A stretch of DNA of 13,853 bases. Source: an uncultured Eubacterium sp. Lineage in GTDB: Bacteria; Bacillota; Clostridia; Lachnospirales; Lachnospiraceae. Positions 13,057-13,853 of this stretch are shown here, in pieces (within the stretch, counting starts at the first letter, position 1; the number at the start of each line of letters is the position of its first letter). The position numbers and the translations under genes are program-made. The notes under the pieces are model-generated. The model saw only the letters and a list, made by a program, of their open reading frames with translations. It was not told the DNA's origin and did not search any database. The stretch covers positions 1 to 13,853 of the forward strand of contig CAJUFM010000075.1 of assembly GCA_910585745.1 (NCBI GenBank), in the 5' to 3' direction.

Positions 13057-13853
13057 TCAATTAGATTCTTGCAGAGCGGAGAGATCAAGATACATCTTTT
13101 CTTCAAACTCCCTTACACTCCCCGACCTGGCAGCCAGTTTTACCCATCTTGTCAAGCGTTCCGTGTCGGCCTCATGGCAGATCTCTCTCCGTATCCCTTC
13201 CGGGATATCTCCAAGTTCATCCAGGAATTCCAGGACCATGTCGGCTTTTCCTTCTGCTTTTCCTTCTGCTTTTCCCTCCATTCTCCCATCCTCATATACT
13301 TCCCTCGCATAGGTAATCGACGTCATATACCTCGCCTCCGTTTCCTGATTTCTCTTTACTTCCTCCACACGCTTCCTGATTTGCTTCACTTCCGGGCTCG
13401 CCACCGGTGCATTGTGGTCTGATACATATCGCAGGAATTCCGCCAGAAGGCTGTCTTTTTCCTTCTCCTCTCTCCCCCTGGCATTCAGGAATATCTTCAC
13501 TGCTCCGTCATACAGTTTCAGTCCCGGCAGTTCTACACAAGTGTTTTCAAATGTATAACAAAGCTTTCCTTTCCCAAACAGATCAAAGGTACAGATGAAG
13601 ATCATAATGCTGTCGCACAGCTTATTGTAATCGATCTCCCCCGCCGGCAGCATCTGCACATCCATCATCCCTTGATAATGACGGCTTCTCTTCGGCAGAT
13701 TGTACTGGTTTCTTATCTGCATCTCCACACTGTAACAGGTGTTTTCTTCATCCTGGAAATATACATCCAGGCGGATTCCTTTATATCTGTGGTATCTTGT
13801 CCCATCTTCCGCATTGGTTAAAAGTGTGGGAAACCTTGATTTTATTGAGGTTT
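13057..13853 (-). CDS. Rpn family/PD-(D/E)XK nuclease transposase-like protein, 5' end off window
   Basis: The visible part is 264 codons; the frame stays open to the window end, so the true start lies beyond 13853. A GTG at 13728 is an internal Val, not the start. The catalytic core is visible: GTRYHRYKGIRLDVYF with the metal-binding Asp, then YSVEMQ with the ExQ of the PD-(D/E)XK fold, followed by RSRHYQGMMD and the Rpn-type middle region (YTFENTC, LARLKLYDGA-like block). The C-terminal third is helical, with the tandem EGKA repeat and FLDELGDIPEGIRREI. Family members (recombination-promoting nucleases, often annotated as putative transposases) are DNases that raise RecA-independent recombination and occur in many copies in Lachnospiraceae. 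The stop lies 39 bp from the end of the convergent GH2 gene, with no clear terminator between. Confidence 0.85.
   Translation of the reverse strand, partial: TSIKSRFPTLLTNAEDGTRYHRYKGIRLDVYFQDEENTCYSVEMQIRNQYNLPKRSRHYQGMMDVQMLPAGEIDYNKLCDSIMIFICTFDLFGKGKLCYTFENTCVELPGLKLYDGAVKIFLNARGREEKEKDSLLAEFLRYVSDHNAPVASPEVKQIRKRVEEVKRNQETEARYMTSITYAREVYEDGRMEGKAEGKAEGKADMVLEFLDELGDIPEGIRREICHEADTERLTRWVKLAARSGSVREFEEKMYLDLSALQESN
13244..13275 (-). repeat. 12-bp in-frame tandem repeat (EGKA units) in the Rpn gene
   Basis: The plus-strand unit GCTTTTCCTTCT occurs twice perfectly (13244-13267), followed by a partial third copy (13268-13275). Read on the minus strand it encodes three EGKA units ahead of DMVLEFLDEL. 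Copy-number change would keep the frame and alter a charged helix length. Confidence 0.8.

Noticed and set aside
13244..13275. CRISPR-like short repeats
   Set aside because: The repeats are contiguous with no spacers and encode an in-frame peptide repeat; no CRISPR array is present in the window.

Overview
The window looks like a chromosomal segment of a Gram-positive anaerobe of the Clostridia, most likely a gut Lachnospiraceae. The supporting signs are strong AGGAGG ribosome binding sites, TTG starts, moderate G+C, an Amt transporter fused to a P-II domain, a DUF6512-type membrane protein, a large cytoplasmic GH2 enzyme and an Rpn/PD-(D/E)XK protein with EGKA repeats. The family assignment is inference; no rRNA or tRNA is present to confirm it.

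Layout. 1-320: a strong stem-loop at the very edge and a 55-codon minus-strand ORF with a signal peptide. 321-1881: a complete IS110-family insertion sequence whose transposase is on the minus strand. Its 238-bp leader folds into two looped hairpins, as expected of a bridge RNA. The first loop carries two guide segments that match the two chromosomal flanks and meet at a shared CT core, so the empty target site can be rebuilt from the sequence. 1900-2409 (+): a small polytopic membrane protein whose RBS is now cut off from upstream DNA by the IS. It converges with no spacer on 4152-2410 (-), the ammonium transporter/P-II fusion, which is preceded by a perfect consensus promoter and, within about 15 nt of the predicted start, an intrinsic terminator.

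9294-4350 (-) carries a GNAT acetyltransferase, a 915-aa PAS-rich hybrid sensor with mutated phosphoacceptor and receiver residues, thiD with a TTG start, and a 255-aa single-pass membrane protein. The first three are closely spaced behind a good promoter at 9342-9371 and probably form one transcript. 9532-13017 (+) is an 1161-aa GH2 glycosidase with a DUF4982-like domain and two similar C-terminal beta-sandwich modules. 13853-13057 (-) is an Rpn-family nuclease gene that runs off the end of the window.

Functional picture. Nitrogen supply (Amt-P-II), thiamine/B6 salvage (ThiD), intracellular glycoside breakdown (GH2) and signalling (pseudo-hybrid kinase) are ordinary accessory metabolism. The most notable item is the IS110 element, where bridge RNA, both target guides, core and flanks can all be read. 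Next are the promoter-terminator leader of amt and the kinase-dead, receiver-degenerate sensor.
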